From contig JBFLYZ010000011.1 in assembly GCA_040756415.1 (NCBI GenBank), positions 11,205-75,204 of the forward strand: a stretch of DNA of 64,000 nucleotides. The letters are read 5' to 3'. The notes beneath the pieces are model-generated. The model did not search any database and was not told where the DNA came from. It worked only from the letters and a program-made list of their open reading frames with translations. Source of the DNA: JBFLYZ01 sp040756415. GTDB taxonomy: Bacteria; Bacteroidota; Bacteroidia; JADZBD01. This document shows, one piece after another, positions 16,068-23,858 of the stretch; the stretch's first letter is position 1, and every line of letters begins with the position of its first letter. A program made the translations under genes and the position numbers.

Positions 16068-17849
16068 CTACGCCTTGCTGAGTTCGCTGTAGGTGAGTGG
16101 GGAGGGGTCGAGCTTCCCGTTCGCTATGCGATAGATGCGATCGCAATACTTGAGGGTTTGTATGCGGTGCGCCACAATGATGATGGTCAGCTCCTGGTGC
16201 GAGATGTTATTGATGGCTTCCGTCAGCGTACGTTCCGTCTCGGCATCGAGCGAGCTGGTGGCCTCATCAAAGATGAGTATCTGCCCGCCATGGTACAGCG
16301 CGCGCGCGATGCCGATCCGCTGGCGCTGGCCGCCCGAGATACGTATGCCGTTCTCGCCAATCTGCGAATCTTCCTTCATGGGCAGGCTCCCGACAAAATC
16401 TTTCAGTTGGGCCCGTTCAATGACGCTTCGAAGCAACCCGGGGTCGATGGATAAAGGATCTATGCCGAACGCGATGTTCTCTTTTATGGTGCCGTCCAGC
16501 AGCGTGATGTTCTGCGGAACATAGCTGACCAGGTCATACCATTCCTTAATGTTCGATTGCGCGATCTTTATTCCGTCAACATAAATACCGCCTTCGCTTT
16601 CGGTGTACAGCCTCAGCAGGATATTCAGCAGGGTGGTCTTGCCGCTGCCCGAGGGGCCGATGATCCCCACCGTTTCGCCTTTCCTGATCTCCAGGTTGAT
16701 CCCGCCCAGCACGCTTTTGGCCGATCCTTTATAAGAGAAATGAAGGTCTTTTATTTCGAGCGCCCTTTTGAAGGAAATTGCCGGACCGGATACGGTGTTT
16801 TGCGGGCGGGGCTCCTCTCCTTCGTGCTTATCGAAATAATCGAGCGCAAAGGCGGTTGATTTAATATAGTTACCCGAAAGAATGATCTTGTTCATGGAAG
16901 GGATCATGCGGAAGGCGGCCAGGCTGAAGATGATAAGGAACTGGCCCAGCGACTGAAGGTCCTTGCCGAACAGGTAGCCCGCGGTGAAAATTCCCGCAAT
17001 GCAGATCACGGCCACGGTCTCAACGATCTTGGGCGAGAACTGGTTCAGGAAATAAATGTCCGAGTATGTCCTGGTATAATCGTTGAGCGACTTTTGGAAG
17101 AACGGCTTGAAATAATCAAGTTTGTTGAAAACGGTCATTTCACGAAAGCCATCCATCGATTGCATGCCCATTTTGTAAATGGTGGCGCTCTCGCGGTTAC
17201 GCTTGTCTGAGATATCCTTAAGCTTTTTGCGGTACAGGCTGTTGTAGATCAGCGCAAAGGGCAGCGCAAAAACGATGATGGCAAGAAAGAGCAGCGGATC
17301 AAAAGAGCACATAATGATGACGATCAGGCTCAGGATGAGCACCTCGTTGAGTATGATGGCGAAAGGAAGGATCACGTAAGTGACCAGCTCGAACGGTATC
17401 TGGGCGAAATTGCGCAGGAGAACCGCTGTATTGTTATCCGTGAAAAAATCGTATGGCCTGGACAGGTAAGCGCTGTACTTCCTGAACGCGAGCTTTGAGG
17501 CGATCTCAAAAGCGATCCGCGTCTGTACCCGCGAGGTAAGATAAATGATCATGTTCTTCAGGATAAAGAACAGGGCGATGACGCAGAGCAGGAAAAGCAC
17601 GAAGCTCACCGCGTTGTCGAACCGGAAGTACTCGTAAAGGAAAAGCAGATAGGGGTTCCTGGCGATCGAACCGGGCTCAATAAGAATGTTGATCACCGGG
17701 AAGATAATGACCAGGCTGAATATCTCGAACAGCGAGGTGATCAGGTACAGCGGCAATAGCCGTTTTACCGAGGCGAACACGAAATCCGGTAAGTTGTTCC
17801 TGATCTTCCTGTAGGTATTGGAAAGCAGGTTGTTGGTCAGTATGCTCAT
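16068..17849 (-). CDS. ABC exporter, fused membrane and ATPase domains (lipid-linked glycan flippase type)
   Basis: The 593-residue protein carries a six-helix membrane domain (about residues 20-330) and an ATPase domain with Walker A GPSGSGKTT, Q-loop YVPQNITL, signature ISGGQRQRIGIARAL, Walker B ILIFDEATSSLD and the H-loop IVAHR. All catalytic residues are intact. This half-transporter layout fits MsbA- and PglK-like exporters, which work as homodimers and flip lipid-linked oligosaccharides. The start overlaps the upstream membrane protein by four bases (ATGA). In this locus it is the best candidate for moving the finished glycan across the inner membrane. Confidence 0.9.
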   Translation of the reverse strand: MSILTNNLLSNTYRKIRNNLPDFVFASVKRLLPLYLITSLFEIFSLVIIFPVINILIEPGSIARNPYLLFLYEYFRFDNAVSFVLFLLCVIALFFILKNMIIYLTSRVQTRIAFEIASKLAFRKYSAYLSRPYDFFTDNNTAVLLRNFAQIPFELVTYVILPFAIILNEVLILSLIVIIMCSFDPLLFLAIIVFALPFALIYNSLYRKKLKDISDKRNRESATIYKMGMQSMDGFREMTVFNKLDYFKPFFQKSLNDYTRTYSDIYFLNQFSPKIVETVAVICIAGIFTAGYLFGKDLQSLGQFLIIFSLAAFRMIPSMNKIILSGNYIKSTAFALDYFDKHEGEEPRPQNTVSGPAISFKRALEIKDLHFSYKGSAKSVLGGINLEIRKGETVGIIGPSGSGKTTLLNILLRLYTESEGGIYVDGIKIAQSNIKEWYDLVSYVPQNITLLDGTIKENIAFGIDPLSIDPGLLRSVIERAQLKDFVGSLPMKEDSQIGENGIRISGGQRQRIGIARALYHGGQILIFDEATSSLDAETERTLTEAINNISHQELTIIIVAHRIQTLKYCDRIYRIANGKLDPSPLTYSELSKA

Positions 17850-19372
17850 TCGCGTTTTAGCCTGCGTAAAAATAAGGCAATAAAGTACGACATGCTAATA
17901 TACAGAAAAGGATAGAGCGGAAGAAGATAGCGCGCATCCAGGTACCTGAAGAAGACGTAGGTAAGTGAAAAAAGGGTCAGGAAAAGGAAAGAGAGTATCA
18001 TGATCTTCAGGTTATTGCCGGTCGCGGGGCTGAAGATGAAAGCAAAGGCCGATATGAAAAGCATCAGGTTGAGCAGGTACATGCAGCCCTTGATCAGTTT
18101 CTGGGGAAGGGAAAAATCGCGACCTGCCGGGTTCAGCGATCCGTAAAAAAGCGAATTGCTCTGGAATATGCCTTCTTTGATCATGAGCAGTGGAGTGAGC
18201 AGGTGGTAGCGCAGGGGCGATTCCCTTTTAAAATCGGAGATAAGCTCTTCCCACTGCCTCTTCGCTTTTTCCTCGCATTCCAGCCCGGCCAGTTGTTTGC
18301 GGGTTATATGCGGATCGGCCAGCCTGAGCCGCTCCTTTTCGGCAAAGCAATCGTTCAGGCTGTTCAGTGCGCTTCGTACCCGGTTCTTTTCGCCAGAGTA
18401 AGCAGGCAGGGTGGTGATGAACTGATCTATAATCGAATCATTGTCCGTCCTGCCAAGCCGTATGTTGTCGCGCAGCGCATTCGAGAACTGTTCTGCGCTT
18501 ACCGTGGCGGGATTGGCCCATCCTGAGATCCAGTTGCGGAAATAAAAATGCCCTCGCCCGAAATCCATGGGATCTTCGTAATAGATCTTTTCCAGCAGAA
18601 CGATCTCTCCCCTGGTCGCAAAATAATTTCTCACGGTCCATGGCGCCAGCGTCAGGATGGCCGGCAACGCCAGGAACAGCGACTGTAGGGCCAGCTCTTT
18701 AAACACCGGGCCGCGAAAAAGGTCTTTCCTCAGAAGGCTAAGCAGGAAAGCGGGAAGCAGCAGGCCGGTGAGCGGCCTGTTGAGCATGGCCAGCCCAGTG
18801 GCGATGCCGGCCAGCAACAGGAATTTTCTGTTGCCCGAAACGTGGAAGCGCGAGAAAAAATAGAAGGGGAGCACCACCAGGAAAGGAGTGAGGCCCTCGG
18901 TGATCGTATGGTATGCGTAGATGAATATAAAGGGAGAAAGCGAAAAAAGCGCGGTAGCCCATTTTGCCCAGCGCTCATCCAAGCTGAAGTTGAAAACGGC
19001 CATGCCCAGGAGGATAGCCGCAAGCGAGAAAAGCAGAAGCTGGCTGTAGCGTATCACGAAAAAACTTTTTTCCTCTCCGAAAAGAACGTAGTGCAGGCCG
19101 TACCACAGGGGGTACAGGGGCGTTCTGCGCACTTTCATTTCGGGATTGTGAGGTTCCAGCGTGTATCCATGGCCCGCCATCATGTGTTTGATCTGAGGCA
19201 GATACCACTCGTGGTCAACATTGTAAATGGTATAACCGTGCATCGTGCTCTTTTCATTCAGCGGTATATTGCCGGGGTTTTCCTTCCTTACAAAATAAAG
19301 ATTGAGCTCATTGACCAGCAGGCCGAACAGGAAGGCAATGATGAACCAGCTTATTTTGAACTTCCTGCTCAT
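17846..19372 (-). CDS. GT-C-type membrane glycosyltransferase (family 39-like)
   Basis: The 508-residue product has an N-terminal membrane helix, a periplasmic loop with VDHEWYLPQIKHMMAGHGY and RRTPLYPLWYGL, then about ten more hydrophobic segments. The acidic residues in the first loop followed by a run of helices are typical of dolichyl-phosphate-mannose or ArnT-like enzymes, which use lipid-phosphate sugars on the outer face of the inner membrane. The family 2 enzyme at 22241-23182 resembles the synthases that make such donors, so the two may form a pair. Four-base overlaps link it to both neighbours. The exact family is uncertain. Confidence 0.72.
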   Translation of the reverse strand: MSRKFKISWFIIAFLFGLLVNELNLYFVRKENPGNIPLNEKSTMHGYTIYNVDHEWYLPQIKHMMAGHGYTLEPHNPEMKVRRTPLYPLWYGLHYVLFGEEKSFFVIRYSQLLLFSLAAILLGMAVFNFSLDERWAKWATALFSLSPFIFIYAYHTITEGLTPFLVVLPFYFFSRFHVSGNRKFLLLAGIATGLAMLNRPLTGLLLPAFLLSLLRKDLFRGPVFKELALQSLFLALPAILTLAPWTVRNYFATRGEIVLLEKIYYEDPMDFGRGHFYFRNWISGWANPATVSAEQFSNALRDNIRLGRTDNDSIIDQFITTLPAYSGEKNRVRSALNSLNDCFAEKERLRLADPHITRKQLAGLECEEKAKRQWEELISDFKRESPLRYHLLTPLLMIKEGIFQSNSLFYGSLNPAGRDFSLPQKLIKGCMYLLNLMLFISAFAFIFSPATGNNLKIMILSFLFLTLFSLTYVFFRYLDARYLLPLYPFLYISMSYFIALFLRRLKRE

Positions 19373-20256
19373 GCTTTTTTGCCTACATAGATATTAAACG
19401 AATTGATCTTGTAGGATTGAGGATAATGGATCAGCAGCAGGTCGAGCAGCTTGACCGGAAAAAGAGCGAGCGTGAAAACCGCCCACCAGGTGTAGTACAG
19501 CGGGGTGATGCCAAAGGAAAGAAGGATGGCCATCCACTCCTGCGCGATCCAGAGAAAGGCCGATGTGGGACCGGAATTAGGAATTATGTCCTCCTTTATA
19601 AAGCCATGCTGCCGGTGCCACTTGTCCAGGCCATCGTGGGTCCACCGCGTATAATCCGATGGCGAAGCGTGGAAGCCCTGTATAAAAGGCACCCCCGTAA
19701 CAATAAACCCTCCCGGCCTGAGCACCCGATGGGCTTCTTTCAGAAAATCATCCGGGTTGGGTACATGCTCCAGTACGGCCAGGCTCACCACCCCGTCAAC
19801 GCTGCTGTCGGCAAAAGGCAGCCGGGTGCAGTCAGCGATCAGGTCGGTTTCAGGAAAATCGAACAGGTCGATATTCACAATATCCGCTGTAATCCTGTCG
19901 TTGCCGCTGCCCACCTGTATGACCAGGCTTTTATTCTCCGCGTGCTTCTTCACAATATACTTCCAGTAGGTCTGTAGTCCCGGCCAGTGTATGCGGGGCA
20001 TAACCGGTGCAATGACGTGCACCAGCAGGATATACGATCGTCCCAGTAGCTTCTTAAACGCTGCTTTGACGCGGTCGGTGAGGTCGCGCTGCTCTTCCAG
20101 GCTTGCCGTTTGAGCTTTGCCTATGAAATCAACCTTGCCGCTCCGGTTCAAGGGATAATTCTTACCCTGATTCGTTCTCAGAATACCGTTTTCCAGCCGG
20201 AGCTTCTCCTTGCTTTCAGGACAAACCAGGAAAGGTAGCAGCCTATCGGGTCTCAT
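19369..20256 (-). CDS. Class I SAM-dependent methyltransferase
   Basis: The 295-residue product begins with a Trm112-like segment (LLPFLVCPESKEKL through KNYPLNRSGKVDFIG). A methyltransferase core follows with VIQVGSGNDRI, DLIADCTRLPFAD and VSLAVLEHVPNPDDFLKEAHRVLRPGG. The C-terminus has a hydrophobic stretch (ILLSFGITPLYYTWWAVFTLALFPV) that could rest on the membrane. It overlaps the aminotransferase gene by 14 bases and the GT-C gene by four, so it belongs to one transcript. The likely substrate is a sugar or lipid-linked glycan. Confidence 0.82.
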   Translation of the reverse strand: MRPDRLLPFLVCPESKEKLRLENGILRTNQGKNYPLNRSGKVDFIGKAQTASLEEQRDLTDRVKAAFKKLLGRSYILLVHVIAPVMPRIHWPGLQTYWKYIVKKHAENKSLVIQVGSGNDRITADIVNIDLFDFPETDLIADCTRLPFADSSVDGVVSLAVLEHVPNPDDFLKEAHRVLRPGGFIVTGVPFIQGFHASPSDYTRWTHDGLDKWHRQHGFIKEDIIPNSGPTSAFLWIAQEWMAILLSFGITPLYYTWWAVFTLALFPVKLLDLLLIHYPQSYKINSFNIYVGKKA

Positions 20257-21376
20257 AAAATTTTTTTATCTCCGAGATCACATAGGCCTGGTCATCGTGG
20301 CTCAGCTCATAATAGAGCGGCAGGCGCAGTAAAAGATCCGCGAAACGCTGCGCGTTTGAAAGCGTTTCGCCCCGGTGCCGGTTCCGGTAGAAAGGGCTCT
20401 CGTGCAGGGGCAGGTAATGGAAAACGGCAAGTATACTTCGCTCTGCAAGATGCCTGATCAATTCGCCCCGCTCTTCCTGGCTCCTGCAGATGAGGTAGAA
20501 AATGTGGCCGTTATTGCTGGCGTATGGGGGAATATCCGGTAGGGAAAAGAACTTTTTGTCCGCAAGGGGGCTCAGCTCCCGGTAATACGTGTTCCATAGT
20601 TGCACACGCCTTTCCTGGATCCTGTCCAGGTTCTCGAGCTGTGCGAACAAAAAGGCGGAAATGATCTCTGACGGGAGAAAAGAGGATCCGATATCCACCC
20701 AGTTATACTTATCCGCTTCGCCCCTGAAGAAGGCGGAGCGGTTGGTTCCCTTTTCCCTGATGATCTCGGCCCGCCTGAAGTAGCGTTCATCGTTAATCGC
20801 CAGCATGCCTCCTTCGCCCGAAATGATGTTCTTGGTCTCGTGAAAGGAAAAGGCCGCGAATTGCCCGAATGTGCCCAGGGGCCTGCCTTTGTAAGTGCTC
20901 CCGATGGCCTGCGCGCAATCCTCGATCACCAGCAGGCCGTATTTGCCGGCCAGTTCGAGTATACGGTCCATATCGCAGGACATGCCCGCGTAATGCACCG
21001 CAACGATGGCCTTTGTGCGCCCAGTGATCAGCGGTTCGAAGCTTGCGGCCGCTATATTAGGCCGCTCAGGCTCGCAATCGGCAAACACCACCTGCGCACC
21101 GCGCAGAACAAAGGCGTTAGCGGTCGAAACGAACGTGTAGCTGGGCATGATCACTTCATCGCCAGGGCCGATATCCATGAGAATGGCGGCCATCTCGAGC
21201 GCATCGGTGCAGGAGGTGGTCAGCAGTACTTTTTTGAAACCGTATGTTCTTTCAAAGAAATCGTGGCATTTTTTTGTGAAGTCTCCGTCACCCGATATTT
21301 TCCCTGATTCCACGGCCTGCCTGATGTACTCAAGCTCTTTGCCGATAATGAAGGGTTTGTTATAAGGTATTCGCAT
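20243..21376 (-). CDS. Nucleotide-sugar aminotransferase, DegT/RffA type
   Basis: The 377-residue PLP enzyme starts at MRIPYNKPFI (ATG at 21376, overlapping the formyltransferase stop as TGATG). It shows TSCTDALEMAA, GDEVIMPSYTFVSTANAF, the PLP-stacking IEDCAQAIGS and SFHETKNIISGEGG with the Schiff-base lysine (Lys182). The sequence pattern fits the RffA/WecE group, which makes dTDP-4-amino-4,6-dideoxygalactose from the 4-keto sugar. With the neighbouring formyltransferase it would yield a 4-formamido-4,6-dideoxy sugar. Exact donor and stereochemistry cannot be read from sequence. Confidence 0.9.
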   Translation of the reverse strand: MRIPYNKPFIIGKELEYIRQAVESGKISGDGDFTKKCHDFFERTYGFKKVLLTTSCTDALEMAAILMDIGPGDEVIMPSYTFVSTANAFVLRGAQVVFADCEPERPNIAAASFEPLITGRTKAIVAVHYAGMSCDMDRILELAGKYGLLVIEDCAQAIGSTYKGRPLGTFGQFAAFSFHETKNIISGEGGMLAINDERYFRRAEIIREKGTNRSAFFRGEADKYNWVDIGSSFLPSEIISAFLFAQLENLDRIQERRVQLWNTYYRELSPLADKKFFSLPDIPPYASNNGHIFYLICRSQEERGELIRHLAERSILAVFHYLPLHESPFYRNRHRGETLSNAQRFADLLLRLPLYYELSHDDQAYVISEIKKFYETR

Positions 21377-22269
21377 CAGTAGAATCTCGTTCTGAACTGT
21401 TTGAGCGGTAGGGCATTGCCCCCCTCCTGGGTGATCATCCTTGTGATACAGAGCAATCCCCGGCCGCAAACTACTACGGGTTTACCGTTGCGCACGAAGA
21501 TCACTTTTCCGGCATCGCGGTTTACGATGCGCACATCAGCCACCGGCCTGGCCTCCAGTATACGAAAGGTGCCCCGGTTTGTGCGGGCAAGCGCTCCTTT
21601 ATAGGGAAATCCTACGGCATCGATGAAGCGTTTGATCTCTTCAGCGCTCCTGCTCCAGTCTATGCGGTAATCCTCTTCATCGCGCCACAGGCTGTACGTT
21701 GCCCTGCTTTCATCCTGGGACTTGCCGCTGACCGGTTTTCCGCTCAATATATTTCCGGCAACTTTTTCGGCCAGGGAGCAGTACAGCGGTGTGATCATTT
21801 TTATGGCCTTTGCAATTTTGAGAGGGTAGGAAACGGGAACAGCCTTTTGGGCGATGACCGGTCCCGCATCGTAATCGTCCGAGGCAAGCAGTGCGCTCAC
21901 GCCTATTTTCTTCTCTCCATCGATCAGCATGTTCACCAGCGGGGAAAATCCGCGGTAAGCAGGCAACAGCGAGTCGTGGAATACAACCAGGTTTCTGCGG
22001 GGTATGATCCAGCGCCACGAAACCGCCAATGCGTAAGCTGCCTTTGCAGCGGGCGTTTGTTTGCGGTCGAGCACGGTGACCCCGTTCTTTTTGCATAGCG
22101 CGCGGATCTCTTCGCAGAAATCCCGCAGCACGCCTTCATCGCGGGCGGTTACAACATAAGCCACAGTTTCTTTCCCGAATACGCGGATATGGTTGCGCAG
22201 CACGGCCAGGCCCTTCTCGCCCATCAGAAAAAATCCTAATCTAGGCACCGAGGTTCTTTTTTTCATCAA
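21376..22269 (-). CDS. Sugar N-formyltransferase (Fmt-fold)
   Basis: The 297-residue protein has the formyltransferase fold: FHDSLLPAYRGFSP around residues 97-110 with the catalytic-type His98, and DDYDAGPVIAQ with Asp134. A C-terminal Fmt-like domain follows, with IDWSRSAEEIKRFIDAVGFPYKGA. The conserved Asn two residues before the histidine (NxH in ArnA) is Val96 here, so the usual Asn-His-Asp triad is incomplete in this alignment. A role in Met-tRNA formylation is unlikely given its place between an aminotransferase and a glycosyltransferase. It overlaps the upstream gene by 29 bases. It probably formylates the amino sugar made by the next gene. Confidence 0.8.
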   Translation of the reverse strand: MMKKRTSVPRLGFFLMGEKGLAVLRNHIRVFGKETVAYVVTARDEGVLRDFCEEIRALCKKNGVTVLDRKQTPAAKAAYALAVSWRWIIPRRNLVVFHDSLLPAYRGFSPLVNMLIDGEKKIGVSALLASDDYDAGPVIAQKAVPVSYPLKIAKAIKMITPLYCSLAEKVAGNILSGKPVSGKSQDESRATYSLWRDEEDYRIDWSRSAEEIKRFIDAVGFPYKGALARTNRGTFRILEARPVADVRIVNRDAGKVIFVRNGKPVVVCGRGLLCITRMITQEGGNALPLKQFRTRFY

Positions 22270-23182
22270 TGATGTATATGGGGCGGTTGCGTACCTGTTC
22301 GAATGTCTTTCCTATATAAAGGCCCATGACCCCGATCAGCGATATGATGAGGCCTCCCAGGAACCAGATCGAAACGATGGTGCTGGCCCAGCCTTCGACC
22401 GAAACATTGTGTGTAAAAGCCCGGTAAGCGATATAAACGCCAAAGCAAAAGGACAGAAAGGCCATGGCCAGTCCCAGTTTGATAGTCAGGTACAGGGGCT
22501 TTTCTGAAAAAGAGAGAATGATCTGCAGGGCCAGATGGAAGTGCCTGGAGAAGTTATAGGCCGATCTTCCTTTTTCTCTTTTTCCGTGCGTCACCTCCAT
22601 CTTCTCGGGCCGGAAGCCCGTCCATCGCACCATGACCGGGAAGTAACGGTTGTATTCCGGCATTTGCTTTACCGCATCGACCACTTTACGTTTATAAATG
22701 CCAAAATTGGCAATGCGCGGGTCCTGTTCGGTACCCGTAAGGTAGCTCAACAAGGCATAAAAGGCACGTGAGAACAGTTTCTTGAAAATGCCGTCCTGCC
22801 TGTTATTACGAAGCGCCAGTACCAGGTCGGCCTGCGTTTCCGTGGCTTTCCGGAAAAGGTTGGGTATCTCTTCCGGCCTGTCCTGCAGGTCGCAGTCCAT
22901 GACCACAACCCACTCGCCCCTGGCATGATTCAAGCCGGAGAGCATGGCGGGGTGCTGCCCGAAGTTACGGCTCAGGCGTATGCCTTTTATCCTTTTGTCG
23001 TTACGGCAGTTCTCTTCTATCTTATTCCACGAATCATCGGGGCTTCGGTCATCCACCAGTATGATCTCGAAGTTTTCGGTTATTTTTGAGAGCTCGGATC
23101 GCAGGCGCATCACCAGCTCATCCACCAGCGGTGAAGAGCGGTAAACGGGGCTAACAACCGAAATATCAACCAATTCGTTCAT
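22241..23182 (-). CDS. Membrane glycosyltransferase family 2 (DPM1/GtrB-like)
   Basis: The 313-residue product has a GT-A domain with ISVVSPVYRS, EIILVDDRSPDDSW, LSRNFGQHPAMLSGLNHARG and VVMDCDLQDRPEEIP. Two C-terminal transmembrane segments follow near residues 230-285. This is the architecture of GtrB and polyprenyl-phosphate sugar synthases, which load a sugar onto undecaprenyl phosphate for use by GT-C enzymes. It heads the minus-strand run that goes on with the formyltransferase, aminotransferase, methyltransferase, GT-C enzyme and ABC exporter. Its start is only seven bases from the divergent rdgB start, so its promoter must lie inside rdgB. Confidence 0.87.
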   Translation of the reverse strand: MNELVDISVVSPVYRSSPLVDELVMRLRSELSKITENFEIILVDDRSPDDSWNKIEENCRNDKRIKGIRLSRNFGQHPAMLSGLNHARGEWVVVMDCDLQDRPEEIPNLFRKATETQADLVLALRNNRQDGIFKKLFSRAFYALLSYLTGTEQDPRIANFGIYKRKVVDAVKQMPEYNRYFPVMVRWTGFRPEKMEVTHGKREKGRSAYNFSRHFHLALQIILSFSEKPLYLTIKLGLAMAFLSFCFGVYIAYRAFTHNVSVEGWASTIVSIWFLGGLIISLIGVMGLYIGKTFEQVRNRPIYIIDEKKNLGA

Positions 23183-23189
23183 TTGTCAG

Positions 23190-23774
23190 ATGGACCTTGT
23201 CTTTGCCACAAACAACAAAAATAAACTTTATGAGGTAAGTAAACTAATTACTTCAGGGGTGAGACTGCTTTCGCTGGCCGACATCGGCTGCGCGGAGGAG
23301 CTTCCTGAAACGCAGGATACCCTGGAAGGCAATGCGCTTCAGAAAGCCCGGTATGTTTTTGACCGTTACGGTTACAATTGTTTTGCCGATGATACCGGCC
23401 TGGAGATCGATGCCCTGGGCGGACGCCCGGGCGTGTTCTCGGCCCGTTATGCCGGGGAGGATAAGAACGCGGAGGCCAATATGGATAAGGTGCTGAAGGA
23501 GATGAAACACGAGACCAACCGAAACGCGCGCTTCAGGACCGTGATTGCCCTGGTGATCGGTGGAAGTGAGTATGTGTTCGAGGGCGTGGTGGATGGAACG
23601 ATCCTGAAAGAGAAAAAAGGCGAAAAGGGCTTTGGGTATGATCCTGTATTTTCGCCTGTTTCGGCCAGCGGGCGATCGTTCGCTCAAATGAGCACAGAAG
23701 AAAAAAATCAGGTTTCGCACCGGGGGGCGGCCGTCAGAAAACTGGTGGGCTACATCAACAGCCGTTTGACCTAA
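23190..23774 (+). CDS. rdgB: Non-canonical purine NTP pyrophosphatase
   Basis: RdgB (HAM1 family) hydrolyses XTP, ITP and dITP to monophosphates and keeps them out of nucleic acids. The 194-residue product has the N-terminal FATNNKNKLYEV phosphate-binding motif, ADDTGLEIDALGG with the catalytic aspartates, SARYAG, and the C-terminal GFGYDPVF and SHRGAAVRKL motifs. It is complete and of family length. It starts seven bases from a divergent glycosyltransferase gene, so each gene's promoter would overlap the other's coding region. Confidence 0.93.
   Translation: MDLVFATNNKNKLYEVSKLITSGVRLLSLADIGCAEELPETQDTLEGNALQKARYVFDRYGYNCFADDTGLEIDALGGRPGVFSARYAGEDKNAEANMDKVLKEMKHETNRNARFRTVIALVIGGSEYVFEGVVDGTILKEKKGEKGFGYDPVFSPVSASGRSFAQMSTEEKNQVSHRGAAVRKLVGYINSRLT
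23216..23223 (-). promoter_or_regulatory. Possible promoter box for the long polysaccharide run
   Basis: The minus strand reads TATTTTTG (TAnnTTTG) inside the first codons of rdgB, 34 bases before the ATG of the glycosyltransferase at 23182. No -33 element is seen at 19 bases. It is the best box found for this run. Confidence 0.3.
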
Positions 23775-23828
23775 TACCGGGCAGTGTTAACAATCCCGTT
23801 GATTAAAACAAGGCCCGGCTGGCTTTCT

Positions 23829-23852
23829 TAACTTTGTATAAAATTACTTTTG
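23829..23852 (+). promoter_or_regulatory. Two overlapping promoter boxes before the double ligase gene
   Basis: TAACTTTG (23829-23836) and TACTTTTG (23845-23852) both match TAnnTTTG within 84 bases of intergenic DNA. The first leaves about 22 bases before the ATG at 23859 and is the better placed; the second would give an almost leaderless message. Confidence 0.45.
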
Positions 23853-23858
23853 CTGTTC

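Noticed and set aside
23776..23815. CCGGGC and GCCCGG arms after rdgB as a terminator
   Set aside because: The arms are only six bases with a loop of about 28 bases and no T run, so it is not convincing.
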